A program made the position numbers and the translations under genes. The notes below the pieces were generated by a model. It was given only the letters and a program-made list of their open reading frames with translations, was not told the origin of the DNA and did no database searches. Shown here piece by piece: positions 13,908 to 22,638 of a DNA stretch of 64,000 bases (position 1 is its first letter; each line of letters opens with the position of its first letter). Source of the stretch: Azospirillum tabaci (GTDB lineage Bacteria; Pseudomonadota; Alphaproteobacteria; Azospirillales; Azospirillaceae). The stretch spans positions 1 to 64,000 of the forward strand of contig NZ_JACCJY010000035.1 of the NCBI RefSeq assembly GCF_014596085.1. Reading direction: 5' to 3'.

Positions 13908-14105
13908 ACGGTGCCCCGTCCGCCGTGAAGGCGCGGGGATAATAGGGAATGCGGTGCGGACCCGGATGGGGTCCAAGGCCGCGGCTGCCCCCGCAACTGT
14001 ATGCGGCGAGTCCGCCTCCGGAAATGCCACGGGCCGACAGGCCGGGAAGGCGGGAGGCGCGACGACGACCCGCGAGCCAGGAAACCTGCCGCCGGACCGA
14101 CACTC
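13908..14105 (+). promoter_or_regulatory. Cobalamin (adenosylcobalamin) riboswitch
   Basis: The sequence carries the conserved core in order: AATAGGGAA (13941-13949), CGGTGCGG, the B12 box-like CTGCCCCCGCAACTGTA (about 13985-14001) followed by GCGGCGAGTCC, GCCACGGG, GGGAAGGCG, GACGACGACCCGCGAGCCAGGA and ACCTGCC (to about 14090). A possible P1 stem pairs GTCCG (13918-13922) with CGGAC (14093-14097). It lies upstream of cobW and the cob operon, so ligand binding is expected to repress the operon. A second small hairpin, CCGCC-GGGTGT-GGCGG (14113-14128), follows and may be part of the expression platform. Confidence 0.93.
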
Positions 14106-14146
14106 ATCCAATCCGCCGGGTGTGGCGGAGACAGGGAAGCCAGATC

Positions 14147-14233
14147 ATGACGCATCGCGCCGTCCTCAGTCCGTCCGCATTGCCGCTCCAGGCCGCCGCA
14201 CCGTCCCCGGCCGCCGGGCGCCCGCTCCGCTGA
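14147..14233 (+). CDS. Possible 28-residue leader ORF after the riboswitch
   Basis: An ATG at 14147 preceded by AGGGAAG at a spacing of about 8 bases opens a 28-residue frame, MTHRAVLSPSALPLQAAAPS and so on, that ends 52 bases before cobW. It sits exactly where the riboswitch expression platform would control ribosome access. It is not similar to any protein I know and could be chance in GC-rich DNA. Confidence 0.25.
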   Translation: MTHRAVLSPSALPLQAAAPSPAAGRPLR

Positions 14234-14285
14234 CCGGCGGACCGACCCAACCCTATCCCCTATTTCCCTTTTCAGGAGACGGCCG

Positions 14286-15359
14286 ATGACCACCGGCCCG
14301 CTGACCGCCGGGAAGACCCCGGCCACCGTCATCACCGGCTTTCTCGGCGCCGGGAAGACGACGCTGATCCGCAGCCTGTTGGAGCAGGCCGCCGGGCGCC
14401 GCCTGGCGCTGATCATCAACGAATTCGGGGACGTCGGCATCGACGGCGAGATCCTGCGCGCCTGCGGCGATCCGACCTGCAGCGAGGACGATGTGATCGA
14501 ACTGGCGAACGGCTGCCTGTGCTGCACCGTCGCCGACGACTTCGTCCCGGCCATCGAGAAGCTGCTGGCCCGCCCCCAGCCGCCGGAGCACATCATCATC
14601 GAGACGAGCGGCCTCGCCCTGCCGAAGCCGCTCGTCCAGGCCTTCCACTGGCCGGCGATCAAGACGCGGGTGACGGTGGACGGGGTGGTCGCGGTGGTCG
14701 ACGCCGCCGCCGCCGCGGAGGGCCGCTTCGCCCCCGATCCGGCGGCGCTGGCCGCTCAGGCCGCCGAGGCCGGGCAGCTCGACCACGAGACCCCGGTGGA
14801 GGAGGTGTTCGAGGACCAGCTCCTCTGCGCCGACCTGATCGTGGTGAACAAGACCGATCTGGTGGACGCCGCCGATCTGGCGAAGGTCGAGGACCTGATC
14901 CGCGCCGCCATGGCGGAGGGCGGCGTGTCTGAGGGCGGCACCGGGCGCGAGGCCAAGATCCTGCGCGCCAGCAACGGCAAGGTCGATCCGGTGGTTCTGC
15001 TGGGCGTCGGCGCCGGGGCCGAGGACGACCTCGCCAACCGCCCCAGCCACCATGACGAGGAGGAGGGCCACGACCACGACGACTTCACCAGCTTCGTCGT
15101 GGAACTCGGCCCGCAGCCCGACCCGGCGGCGCTGGCGAAGACACTGGAGCGGGTCGCCGCCGCCCATGGCGTGCTGCGCCTGAAGGGCTTCATCGACGTG
15201 CCGGGCAAGCCGATGCGCCTTCTGGTGCAGGGCGTCGGCACGCGCATCCAGACCCATTTCGACCGCTTCTGGAAGCCCGACGAGCCGCGCCGCAGCCGCT
15301 TGGTGGTGATCGGCGAGACGGGTCTGGACCGCGACGCCGTGACCGCGGCGCTGTCTTAA
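14286..15359 (+). CDS. cobW: CobW-type metal GTPase
   Basis: A 357-residue G3E GTPase. The P-loop GFLGAGKTTL is near residues 18-27, the metal-binding C-x-C-C motif in NGCLCCTV near 76-83, NKTDL near 200 and a His/Asp/Glu-rich loop (HHDEEEGHDHDD) near 255-266. The CobW C-terminal domain follows (LRLKGFIDVPGKP). CobW is thought to deliver cobalt to the CobNST chelatase. It is the first gene after the cobalamin riboswitch, 52 bases after the possible leader ORF, with the ribosome site CAGGAGA immediately before the ATG. Confidence 0.94.
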   Translation: MTTGPLTAGKTPATVITGFLGAGKTTLIRSLLEQAAGRRLALIINEFGDVGIDGEILRACGDPTCSEDDVIELANGCLCCTVADDFVPAIEKLLARPQPPEHIIIETSGLALPKPLVQAFHWPAIKTRVTVDGVVAVVDAAAAAEGRFAPDPAALAAQAAEAGQLDHETPVEEVFEDQLLCADLIVVNKTDLVDAADLAKVEDLIRAAMAEGGVSEGGTGREAKILRASNGKVDPVVLLGVGAGAEDDLANRPSHHDEEEGHDHDDFTSFVVELGPQPDPAALAKTLERVAAAHGVLRLKGFIDVPGKPMRLLVQGVGTRIQTHFDRFWKPDEPRRSRLVVIGETGLDRDAVTAALS

Positions 15360-15363
15360 AAAG

Positions 15364-15500
15364 CCCTCTCCCGCCCCGGGAGAGGGAGGGACCCGCTCGC
15401 AGAGCGGGAGGGTGAGGGTCGCACGCGGAGACCGCACCGATCCTCGCCCGCCCCCTCACCCGCCCGCTTCGCGGGCACCCTCTCCCGGGACGGGAGAGGG
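15364..15500. repeat. Pair of facing palindromic repeats between cobW and cobN
   Basis: Two copies of the same bipartite unit lie head to head: CCCTCTCCCGCCCCGGGAGAGGG plus CCCGCTCGCAGAGCGGG plus GGGTGAGGGT on the left, and CCTCACCCGCCCGCTTCGCGGGCACCCTCTCCC with GGGACGGGAGAGGG on the right. They fill the whole gap inside the operon and reach to within 22 bases of the cobN start, so they form the cobN upstream leader. No normal ribosome site is visible for cobN apart from GGGAGAGGGAGTG in the repeat itself. Confidence 0.8.
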
Positions 15501-15522
15501 AGTGTTTGCAAAGCTGTGGCCC

Positions 15523-18500
15523 ATGCACCTACTCGCCGCCCGCCAGGAAGATCTCGACGCCGGTCCCCAAGCCGTGGATCTGGGGCAGAGCCCGGCGGAC
15601 CTCGTCGTCCTGTCCTTCTCCGACAGCGACCTGACGGCGCTCGCCGCGTGCTGGAAGCGCCATCGCGACACGTTGCCGACGCTGCGGCTGGCGAATCTCG
15701 CGCGGCTGGGGCACCCGCTGTCGGTGGACCTCTATGTCGAGTCCGTGATCCGCAAGGCGAAGCTGGTCGTTCTGCGCCTGCTCGGCGGGGCGGGCTACTG
15801 GCGCTATGGGCTGGACCATGTCGCCGCCGCCTGCCGGGAGTCCGGGGTGGCGCTGGCCGTGCTGCCCGGCTGCGCCCAGCCGAACCCCGCCCTGGAAGGC
15901 TACGGCACCGTTCCGGCCGAGGCCGCGCAACGGCTGTGGCGTGGATTCACCGAAGGCGGGCCGGACAATATGGCCAACCTGCTGGCCTACGCCGCCACTC
16001 TGGCCGGGCAGGAGCGCCCCTGGCGCGAACCGGCGCCCGTGCCGCGCTTCGGCGTCTATGAAGGGTGGTCCGGCCAAGTTGCTGGGCCATGCGCGCCGGT
16101 CGTCTTCTACCGCTCCCATCTGCTGGCCGGCGATCTGGAGCCGGTGCACGCGCTGTGCGACGCGCTGGCCGCGCGCGGCCTCGCCCCGCTGCCGCTGTTC
16201 GTGGCGAGCCTGAAGGAACCGGACTGCGCCGCCTGGATGCGCGCCACCCTGACCGCCCGCAGCGCCGCCGTCGTGATGAACCTGACCGGCTTCTCGGCGG
16301 CGCGCGAGGACGGGTCGCCGCTGGAGGCCAACGGCACGCCGGTGCTCCAAGCCGTGCTGTCCACCACGCCGGAGGAGGGCTGGCGCGGGTCCGCCCGCGG
16401 CATGGGGCCGTCCGACCTCGCCATGAACGTCGTGCTGCCCGAGATGGACGGGCGCATCCTGACCCGCGCCATCGCCTTCAAGGCCGAAGGGGCGCTGGAC
16501 CCCGATCTGGAGTTCGCCCCGACGCTGATCCGCCCGGTTCCCGACCGCGTGGCGTTCGCCGCCGATCTGGCCGCCGCCTGGGTGCGGCTGGGCGCCACGC
16601 CGCGGGCCGAGCGCAAGCTGGCGCTGGTGCTGTCCGACTATCCGGGGCCGGGCGGCGGCATCGGCCACGCGGTGGGCCTCGACACCCCGGCGAGCGTCGT
16701 CGGCATCCTGGAGCGGCTGCGCGCCGAGGGCTACGCGCTGGACGGGCTTCCCGCCGGCCCCGCCGCCCTGATGGAGGCGCTGACCGGCAGCACGACCGCC
16801 GCGCTGAGCCTGGAGGACTACCGCCGCCTCGCCCCCGCTGAGGCCCGCGCCCGCATCGCGGAATGCTGGGGGGACGAGCAGGCCGACCCGCTGTCCGCTC
16901 AAATGGAAAACGGCACCGCCTTCCGCTTCACCGTGCTGGCCTGCGGCAACGCCACCGTCGCCGTGCAGCCGAGCCGCGGCCACGGCCCGCTGACCACCAC
17001 CCAGCACCATGACCCGGAGACGCCGCCCAGCCACGGCTATTTCGCCTTACACCTCTGGCTCCGCCATGTCCTGGGCATCCATGCGCTGGTGCAGGTGGGG
17101 GCGCACGGGACGCTGGAATGGCTGCCGGGCAAGGCCGTCGCCCTGTCCGCCGAGTGCTGGCCGGAGATCGTCGCCGGTCCCCTGCCTTGCCTCTACCCGT
17201 TCATCGTCAACAACCCCGGCGAGGGCGTGCAGGCGCGCCGCCGGCTGGGCGCCGTCCTGATCGGCCACCTGACCCCGCCGCCGGTCGAGGCCGGGCTGCA
17301 CGGCGACCTCGCCGCGCTTGAAACGGCCATCGACGAGTATTCGATGGCGACAGGGCTCGATCCACGGCGGCTGGGCACGCTGCGGCAAACCATCCTGGAC
17401 CTCGCCTGGAGTTCCGGCGTCGCCGCCGACTGCAACCTGCGGCCCGACGACGACCCCGACGCCATCCTCAGCCGCCTCGACGCCCATCTCTGCGACATCA
17501 AGGAGATGCAGATCCGCGACGGGCTGCACGTCTTCGGCACCACGCCGGAGCCGGAGCGCCGCGCCCGCCTGCTTGCCGCCGTCGCGCGCTTCAGCACGGC
17601 GGAGGACGTCGCCCCGGCGCTCGACGCCTGCGGCGAGGCGGAGATGGCCGCCCTGCTGGCCGGGCTGGACGGGCGCTTCGTGAAGCCCGGCCCCGGCGGC
17701 TCCCCGGCGCGGGGGCGGGCGGACACGCTGCCCACCGGGCGGAACCTCTACGCGCTCGACCCGCGCGGCGTGCCGACGCCGACCGCCTGGACGCTGGGCT
17801 GGCAGGCGGCGGACGCGCTGATCACCCGCTATCTTCAGGACCACGGCGACTGGCCGAAGCGGCTGGTGGTCGATTGCTGGGGCACACCGGCCATGCGCAC
17901 CGGCGGCGACGAGCTGGCCCAGGCCATGGCGCTGCTCGGCGTGCGCCCGCTGTGGGAGAACGGCTCCGGCCGGGTCACCGGCTTCGAGGTGATGCCGGCC
18001 TCCGTCCTGGGTCGCCCGCGGGTGGACGTGACGCTGCGCATCTCCGGCCTGTTCCGCGACGTCTTCCCGCAGCAGATCGCCCTGTTCGACCAGGCCGTCC
18101 GCGCCGTGATGGCGGAGGACGAGCCCGACGATGTGAACCCCGTCGCCGCCGCGTTGCGCACCGACCGCGCCGAACTGGAGGCCGGAGGCACCCCGGCGGT
18201 GGAGGCCGAGCGCTGGGCCAGCGCGCGGGTCTTCGGCGCGGCCCCCGGCGCCTATGGGACGGCGCTGCCCGGCATGATCGCGCGCGGCGACTGGTCCGCG
18301 CGGGCCGACTTCGGCGCCGCCTATCTGGAGGGAAGCTGCCACGCCTATGGCAAGGGGCTGGAGGGCGTTCCGCTGCCCGCCCTGTTCCGCCGCCGCATCG
18401 GCGGGGCCGACGCGCTCGTCCACCACCAGGACCAGCGGGAGCACGACGTCCTCTCCACCGACGGCTTCATGCAGTATGAGGGCGGCTTCTCCGCCGCCGC

Positions 18501-18933
18501 GGCCCTGGCCAACGACGACCCGGCCAACGACCCGGCGCTCTACCACCTCGACAGCTCGGAGCCGGAAAGCCTGACCGTCCGGACGCTGGGCGAGGAGATC
18601 GCCCGCGTGCTGCGCGGCCGGGCCGCCAACCCGCGCTGGATCGACGGCATGATGCGCCACGGCTACCGCGGCGCCGGGGAGTTGGCGGCGAGCGTGGACA
18701 CGCTGTTCGCCTTCGCCGCGACCACCACGGCGGTGCGGCCCCATCATTTCGACCAGTTGTACGACGCCTATGTGGACGACCAGCGGGTGTGGGACTTCCT
18801 GGCGCAGTCCAATCCGGCCGCCGCCCGGCATATCGTGGACCGGTTGACCGAGGCCCTGGAGCGCGGTCTCTGGCACCCACGCCGCAATTCGACGGGCGAC
18901 GATCTGCGCCGCCGCAAGGAGATGTCCGCATGA
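15523..18933 (+). CDS. cobN: Aerobic cobaltochelatase subunit CobN
   Basis: A 1136-residue large subunit of the ATP-dependent cobaltochelatase, which inserts Co2+ into hydrogenobyrinic acid a,c-diamide together with CobS and CobT (not in the window). The protein has the CobN/BchH family core, including GGGIGHAVGLDTPAS near 380, HGPLTTTQHHDPETPPSHGY near 490, VQVGAHGTLEWLPGK near 525 and the C-terminal DQLYDAYVDD near 1075. The ATG at 15523 was taken because upstream codons are within the palindromic repeat; length fits the family (1100-1300). It overlaps cobG by four bases (ATGA). Confidence 0.95.
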   Translation: MHLLAARQEDLDAGPQAVDLGQSPADLVVLSFSDSDLTALAACWKRHRDTLPTLRLANLARLGHPLSVDLYVESVIRKAKLVVLRLLGGAGYWRYGLDHVAAACRESGVALAVLPGCAQPNPALEGYGTVPAEAAQRLWRGFTEGGPDNMANLLAYAATLAGQERPWREPAPVPRFGVYEGWSGQVAGPCAPVVFYRSHLLAGDLEPVHALCDALAARGLAPLPLFVASLKEPDCAAWMRATLTARSAAVVMNLTGFSAAREDGSPLEANGTPVLQAVLSTTPEEGWRGSARGMGPSDLAMNVVLPEMDGRILTRAIAFKAEGALDPDLEFAPTLIRPVPDRVAFAADLAAAWVRLGATPRAERKLALVLSDYPGPGGGIGHAVGLDTPASVVGILERLRAEGYALDGLPAGPAALMEALTGSTTAALSLEDYRRLAPAEARARIAECWGDEQADPLSAQMENGTAFRFTVLACGNATVAVQPSRGHGPLTTTQHHDPETPPSHGYFALHLWLRHVLGIHALVQVGAHGTLEWLPGKAVALSAECWPEIVAGPLPCLYPFIVNNPGEGVQARRRLGAVLIGHLTPPPVEAGLHGDLAALETAIDEYSMATGLDPRRLGTLRQTILDLAWSSGVAADCNLRPDDDPDAILSRLDAHLCDIKEMQIRDGLHVFGTTPEPERRARLLAAVARFSTAEDVAPALDACGEAEMAALLAGLDGRFVKPGPGGSPARGRADTLPTGRNLYALDPRGVPTPTAWTLGWQAADALITRYLQDHGDWPKRLVVDCWGTPAMRTGGDELAQAMALLGVRPLWENGSGRVTGFEVMPASVLGRPRVDVTLRISGLFRDVFPQQIALFDQAVRAVMAEDEPDDVNPVAAALRTDRAELEAGGTPAVEAERWASARVFGAAPGAYGTALPGMIARGDWSARADFGAAYLEGSCHAYGKGLEGVPLPALFRRRIGGADALVHHQDQREHDVLSTDGFMQYEGGFSAAAALANDDPANDPALYHLDSSEPESLTVRTLGEEIARVLRGRAANPRWIDGMMRHGYRGAGELAASVDTLFAFAATTTAVRPHHFDQLYDAYVDDQRVWDFLAQSNPAAARHIVDRLTEALERGLWHPRRNSTGDDLRRRKEMSA

Positions 18934-20327
18934 GCGCGATCACCCAGCCCTGCAATGCCCTGCCCCGCAATTTGCCGCGCCGGCGCGGCATGTGCCCCGG
19001 CGTGCTGGCCCCGATGGAGGTCGGCGACGGGCTGCTGGTCCGCGTGCGCGTTCCGGCGGGTGTGCTTCCCGCCGCCTCGGCGAAACGGATCGCGGAGCTG
19101 GGGCGGCGTTACGGCAACGGTCTGGTCGACCTCAGCCACCGCGGAAACCTGCAACTGCGCGGCGTCGCCGCCTCGGACATGGAGGCGCTGATAGCGGAGC
19201 TTCGCGCGCTCGGCTACGTTTCGGATGATGCCGAGAGCGAGGCGGTGCGCAACGTGCTGACCTCCCCCACCGCCGGGCTGGATGGGACGGCGGTGCTGGA
19301 CGTGCGCCCCTACGCCCTGGCGCTCGACGCCCGGCTGGCGGCGGACCGGGACCTCCACCGGCTGCCGCCGAAGTTCGGCTGGCTGGTCGACGGCGGCGGT
19401 CAGGCCCCCCTGTTCGACAGCAGCACCGACGTGCGCTTCGACGCGGTGGAGGGGCCGCTGTTCCGCGTCGGGCTGGGCGGGACGTTCGAGGGGGCCGCTC
19501 TGCTGGGCCACTGCCGCCCCGACGATCTGGTGGAGCTTGCGGCGGCGCTGGCACGGGCCTTTCTGGAACTTCGGCAGACTCTGGCCGAGCCGCCGCGGCG
19601 CATGGCCGGGCTGGTCAAGGCGCTGAGGGTGGAGGCGTTGCGGGAGCGGGTGTCCGGGATGCTGACCGGCCCCCACCCTTCCCATGCTGCGCATGGGCCC
19701 CTTCCCTCCCCCGCTGGGCAGGGGAGGGAGCTTCAATCCCCTCCCCCGCCCAGCGGGGGAGGGTCAGGGTGGGGGCAAACCTCGCCCACGCGACATTTCC
19801 TCGGCCCTCAACCCTCCTGGCTCGGCGTCGCTTTTCCCTTCGGCCGCCTCGACGTCGACCGGCTGGAGGCGCTGGCCGCCCTCACCCACGAGATCCGCAT
19901 CACCCCCTGGCGCGCCCTGCTGCTGGCCGCCCCGCAGGAGGGCGCCGCGGAGACAGCCACCGCCCTCGGCGGCATCCTCGATCACCATGACATCCGCCTG
20001 AAGCTCACCGCCTGCAGCGGCATCACCGGCTGCGACGTCGGCACCACCGACACCCACGCGGACGGCCTCGCCATCGCCGAGCGCGCAGCGGGCTTGCTGG
20101 AGGTGGTGCGGATGGTGCATGTCTCCGGCTGCGCGAAGGGCTGCGCCCATCCCGGTGCAGCGGATGTCACGCTCACCGCGCGGGACGGCGTCTATGACGT
20201 CGCGCTGAACGCCGCCCCCGGCGGCGCGCCCTGGCGGGCCGGCCTGACGCCGTCCGAGGCCGTCACCGCCGTTGCCTCTTTGTCTGGCGCCGATCTGTCT
20301 GTTGAGGAGTTGTCCCGTGTCCGCTGA
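18930..20327 (+). CDS. cobG: Precorrin-3B synthase CobG, with in-frame palindromic insertion
   Basis: A 465-residue Fe-S monooxygenase that converts precorrin-3A to precorrin-3B with O2, the step that marks the aerobic pathway. Two nitrite/sulfite-reductase-like repeats are present; the cluster ligands appear in the second half as C-S-G-I-T-G-C near 367 and SGCAKGCAHPG near 397. Residues about 247-282 are encoded by a 108-bp palindromic repeat and read as Pro/Gly/Ser-rich sequence absent from typical CobG; it falls in the linker between the repeats, so function may be kept. The start overlaps the cobN stop (ATGA) and the end overlaps cobH by 11 bases. Confidence 0.92.
   Translation: MSAITQPCNALPRNLPRRRGMCPGVLAPMEVGDGLLVRVRVPAGVLPAASAKRIAELGRRYGNGLVDLSHRGNLQLRGVAASDMEALIAELRALGYVSDDAESEAVRNVLTSPTAGLDGTAVLDVRPYALALDARLAADRDLHRLPPKFGWLVDGGGQAPLFDSSTDVRFDAVEGPLFRVGLGGTFEGAALLGHCRPDDLVELAAALARAFLELRQTLAEPPRRMAGLVKALRVEALRERVSGMLTGPHPSHAAHGPLPSPAGQGRELQSPPPPSGGGSGWGQTSPTRHFLGPQPSWLGVAFPFGRLDVDRLEALAALTHEIRITPWRALLLAAPQEGAAETATALGGILDHHDIRLKLTACSGITGCDVGTTDTHADGLAIAERAAGLLEVVRMVHVSGCAKGCAHPGAADVTLTARDGVYDVALNAAPGGAPWRAGLTPSEAVTAVASLSGADLSVEELSRVR
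19669..19776. repeat. 108-bp palindromic element inserted in frame within cobG
   Basis: The element starts GCCCCCACCCT (19669-19679) and ends AGGGTGGGGGC (19766-19776), exact 11-bp terminal inverted repeats. Inside are CCCATGCTGCGCATGGG and the pair CCCTCCCCCGCTGGGC / GCCCAGCGGGGGAGGG. It is the same family as the intergenic repeats at 10755, 22491 and 25804. Its length is 36 codons exactly, so the cobG frame is preserved. Confidence 0.85.
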
Positions 20328-20958
20328 GCCGCTTTACGACTACATCCGCGATGGAGCGGCCATCTACCGCCAGTCCTTCGCCACCATCCGGGCGGAGGCC
20401 GACCTGTCGGCCATCCCCGACGACCTGAAAGCGGTGGCGGTGCGCGTCATCCACGCCTGCGGCATGGTGGACGCGGCCAAGGACCTGATGTTCTCCCCCG
20501 ACGTGGGGACGGCGGCACGGACGGCTCTGCGCGGCGGCGCGGCGATCCTCTGCGACAGCGAGATGGTCGCTCACGGAATCACGCGGGCGCGCCTGCCGGC
20601 GGACAACCCCGTCGTCTGCACGCTGCGCGACCCGGCGGTGCCGGAACTCGCCAAACAGGTCGGGAACACCCGCTCCGCCGCCGCGCTGGAGCTGTGGGTG
20701 CCCCGGCTGGCCGGTTCCGTCGTCGCCATCGGCAACGCGCCGACCGCCCTGTTCAAGCTGCTGGAGATGATCCGCGACGGCGCGCCGAGGCCGGCGGCGG
20801 TGCTGGGCTTCCCGGTGGGCTTCGTGGGCGCTGCGGAAAGCAAGGACGCGCTGGCCGAGGCGCCCTTCGGCCTGCCCTTCCTGGCGATCAAAGGGCGGCG
20901 CGGCGGCAGCGCCATGGCGGCGGCGGCGGTCAACGCCCTGGCGAGCGACGTGGAATAA
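20317..20958 (+). CDS. cobH: Precorrin-8X methylmutase CobH
   Basis: A 213-residue enzyme that moves the C11 methyl group to C12, giving hydrogenobyrinic acid. The catalytic His is in RVIHACGMVD near residue 46; SPDVGTAARTALRGGAAILCDSEMV follows, then NAPTALFKLLEMI and GFPVGFVGAAESK, all typical. The start is a GTG at 20317 with GAGGAG about 8 bases upstream, inside the end of cobG; the longer frame from 20272 was rejected. Its TAA shares one base with the cobI ATG (TAATG). Confidence 0.94.
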   Translation: MSAEPLYDYIRDGAAIYRQSFATIRAEADLSAIPDDLKAVAVRVIHACGMVDAAKDLMFSPDVGTAARTALRGGAAILCDSEMVAHGITRARLPADNPVVCTLRDPAVPELAKQVGNTRSAAALELWVPRLAGSVVAIGNAPTALFKLLEMIRDGAPRPAAVLGFPVGFVGAAESKDALAEAPFGLPFLAIKGRRGGSAMAAAAVNALASDVE

Positions 20959-21698
20959 TGAGCAACGACACTCCCCCCACCGGCACCCTCTACGGCGTCA
21001 GCGTCGGCCCCGGCGATCCGGACCTGATGACCGTGCGCGCCATGCGCACCATCGGCGCCTGCCCGGTGGTCGCCTATTTCTGCAAGCGCGGCACCTCCGG
21101 ACAGGCCCGGCGCATTGCCGACGGCTGCATCACGGCGGAGCACATCGAGCTGCCGATGGTCTATCCGGTGACGGTCGAGCTGCCGCCCAGCCACCCCGAC
21201 TACGGCCGCCAGATCGAGGCCTTCTTCGACGAGTCCGCCGAGCGTCTGGCCGAGCATCTCGCCGCCGGGCGTTCCATCGCCGCGCTGAACGAGGGCGACG
21301 CCTTCTTTTACGGCAGCTTCATGCACCTGTTCCTGCGGCTGGCCTCGCGCTTCCCGACGGAGGTGGTGCCGGGCGTGACCTCGATGATGTGCAGCGCCTC
21401 GCTGCTGCCCCGCCCGCTGACGCTGCGCGACGACGTGCTGTCGGTGATCCCCGGCACGCTGGGGGAGGAGGCGCTTCTGCGCGCGCTGCGCAACGCCGAC
21501 GCCGCGGTCATCATGAAGCTGGGCCAGAACCTGCCGAAGGTCCGCCGCGCCGTCGAGGCCGCCGGGCTGGCCGACCGCGCCTGGTACATCGAGCGGGCGA
21601 GCATGGCGGACCAGCGCGTCATGCCCTTCCGCGAGGCGCCGGAGACGGCCCCCTACTTCTCGCAGATCGTCATCCCCGGCGAAGGGCTGCGGCGATGA
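20958..21698 (+). CDS. cobI: Precorrin-2 C20-methyltransferase CobI
   Basis: A 246-residue SAM-dependent methyltransferase of the tetrapyrrole methylase fold; it methylates C20 of precorrin-2 to give precorrin-3A. Signatures are YGVSVGPGDPDLMTVRAMRTI near 12-32 (abbreviated), ALNEGDAFFYGSF near 112, VVPGVTSMMCSASLL near 136 and MKLGQNLPKVR near 190. The ATG at 20958 overlaps the cobH stop, and its TGA overlaps the cobJ ATG, so translation of cobH-cobI-cobJ is probably coupled. Confidence 0.94.
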   Translation: MSNDTPPTGTLYGVSVGPGDPDLMTVRAMRTIGACPVVAYFCKRGTSGQARRIADGCITAEHIELPMVYPVTVELPPSHPDYGRQIEAFFDESAERLAEHLAAGRSIAALNEGDAFFYGSFMHLFLRLASRFPTEVVPGVTSMMCSASLLPRPLTLRDDVLSVIPGTLGEEALLRALRNADAAVIMKLGQNLPKVRRAVEAAGLADRAWYIERASMADQRVMPFREAPETAPYFSQIVIPGEGLRR

Positions 21699-22474
21699 CC
21701 GCCGATCCGCACGCCGGATGGTTGAAGGTCGTCGGCCTCGGCCCCGGCACCGAGGATTGGCTGACCCCAGAGGCCCGGCGCGATCTGGCGGAGGCGACGG
21801 ACCTCGTCGGCTACTTCCCCTATGTGGACCGGGTGCCGCCGGGGCCGCAGGTGCGCCACGCCTCCGACAACCGGGTGGAGTTGGACCGCGCTCGCCACGC
21901 CCTTGAACTGGCGGCGGAAGGCCGCCGGGTGGCGGTGGTGTCCGGCGGCGACCCCGGCGTCTTCGCCATGGCCGCCGCGGTGTTCGAGGCGCTGGACGAT
22001 CCGGCAGCACCCGCGGCGTGGCACCGCGTGCCGCTGTCCGTCGATCCCGGCATCTCCGCGATGCAGGCGGCGGCGGCGCGGGCCGGTGCGCCGCTCGGCC
22101 ATGATTTCTGCGCCATCTCGCTATCCGACAATCTGAAGCCGTGGGAGGTGGTGCTGAAGCGCCTGCGTCTGGCGGCGGAGGCGGATTTCGTCATCGCACT
22201 CTACAACCCGATCAGCCGCGCCCGTCCCTGGCAGCTCGGCGCCGCCTTCGACGCGCTGCGCGACTTGCGCTCGGCCGAGACGCCGGTGATCCTCGCCCAG
22301 GCGGTCGGCCGCCCCGACGAGGCGCTGACGATCACGACGCTGGGTGCGGTGGACGCGGCGCAGGCCGACATGCGGACCTGCGTCATCATCGGCGCCTCGC
22401 ACACCCGGCTGGTGCCGCGCGAGGGTGCGCAGCCGTGGGTCTACACGCCGCGCAGCTATGGAGTGCGGGGGTGA
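21695..22474 (+). CDS. cobJ: Precorrin-3B C17-methyltransferase CobJ
   Basis: A 259-residue tetrapyrrole methylase that methylates C17 and drives ring contraction to precorrin-4. Visible are LKVVGLGPGTEDWLTPEA near 11-28, a ready match to the family's N-terminal glycine loop, VSGGDPGVFAMAAAVFE near 86, VDPGISAMQAAAARAGAPLGHDFC and FVIALYNPISRARPWQL near 168-185. The ATG at 21695 is in ATGA with the cobI stop. It ends before a large palindromic repeat and the convergent cobK. Confidence 0.94.
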   Translation: MTADPHAGWLKVVGLGPGTEDWLTPEARRDLAEATDLVGYFPYVDRVPPGPQVRHASDNRVELDRARHALELAAEGRRVAVVSGGDPGVFAMAAAVFEALDDPAAPAAWHRVPLSVDPGISAMQAAAARAGAPLGHDFCAISLSDNLKPWEVVLKRLRLAAEADFVIALYNPISRARPWQLGAAFDALRDLRSAETPVILAQAVGRPDEALTITTLGAVDAAQADMRTCVIIGASHTRLVPREGAQPWVYTPRSYGVRG

Positions 22475-22490
22475 GGACGGTGGCGAAACG

Positions 22491-22633
22491 GGTCCCCACC
22501 CTAACCCTCCCCCGCTTCGCAGGGGAGGGAATCCGCTCCTCCCCCTGCTCTCGGCGGACCAAGGTCCGCCTGACGCGTCAGCGCAAGCTACGCTTGCGCG
22601 AGAGCGAAGCGGGGGGAGGTCGGGAGGGGGACC
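22491..22633. repeat. 143-bp palindromic repeat at the cobJ/cobK convergent junction
   Basis: Outer arms GGTCCCCACCCTAACCCTCC and GGAGGTCGGGAGGGGGACC pair, with inner arms CCCGCTTCGC / GCGAAGCGGG. The centre holds two further small hairpins, GCGGACCAAGGTCCGC and GCGCAAGCTACGCTTGCGC. It fills most of the space between the converging genes and could be a bidirectional transcription barrier. Confidence 0.8.
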
Positions 22634-22638
22634 CTACT

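Noticed and set aside
13228..14111. Minus-strand frames between livG and cobW
   Set aside because: Arg/Pro/Ala-rich shadows without start signals, overlapping livG and the riboswitch.
13681..14289. 202-codon plus-strand frame across the riboswitch
   Set aside because: It covers a conserved RNA structure and has no protein features.
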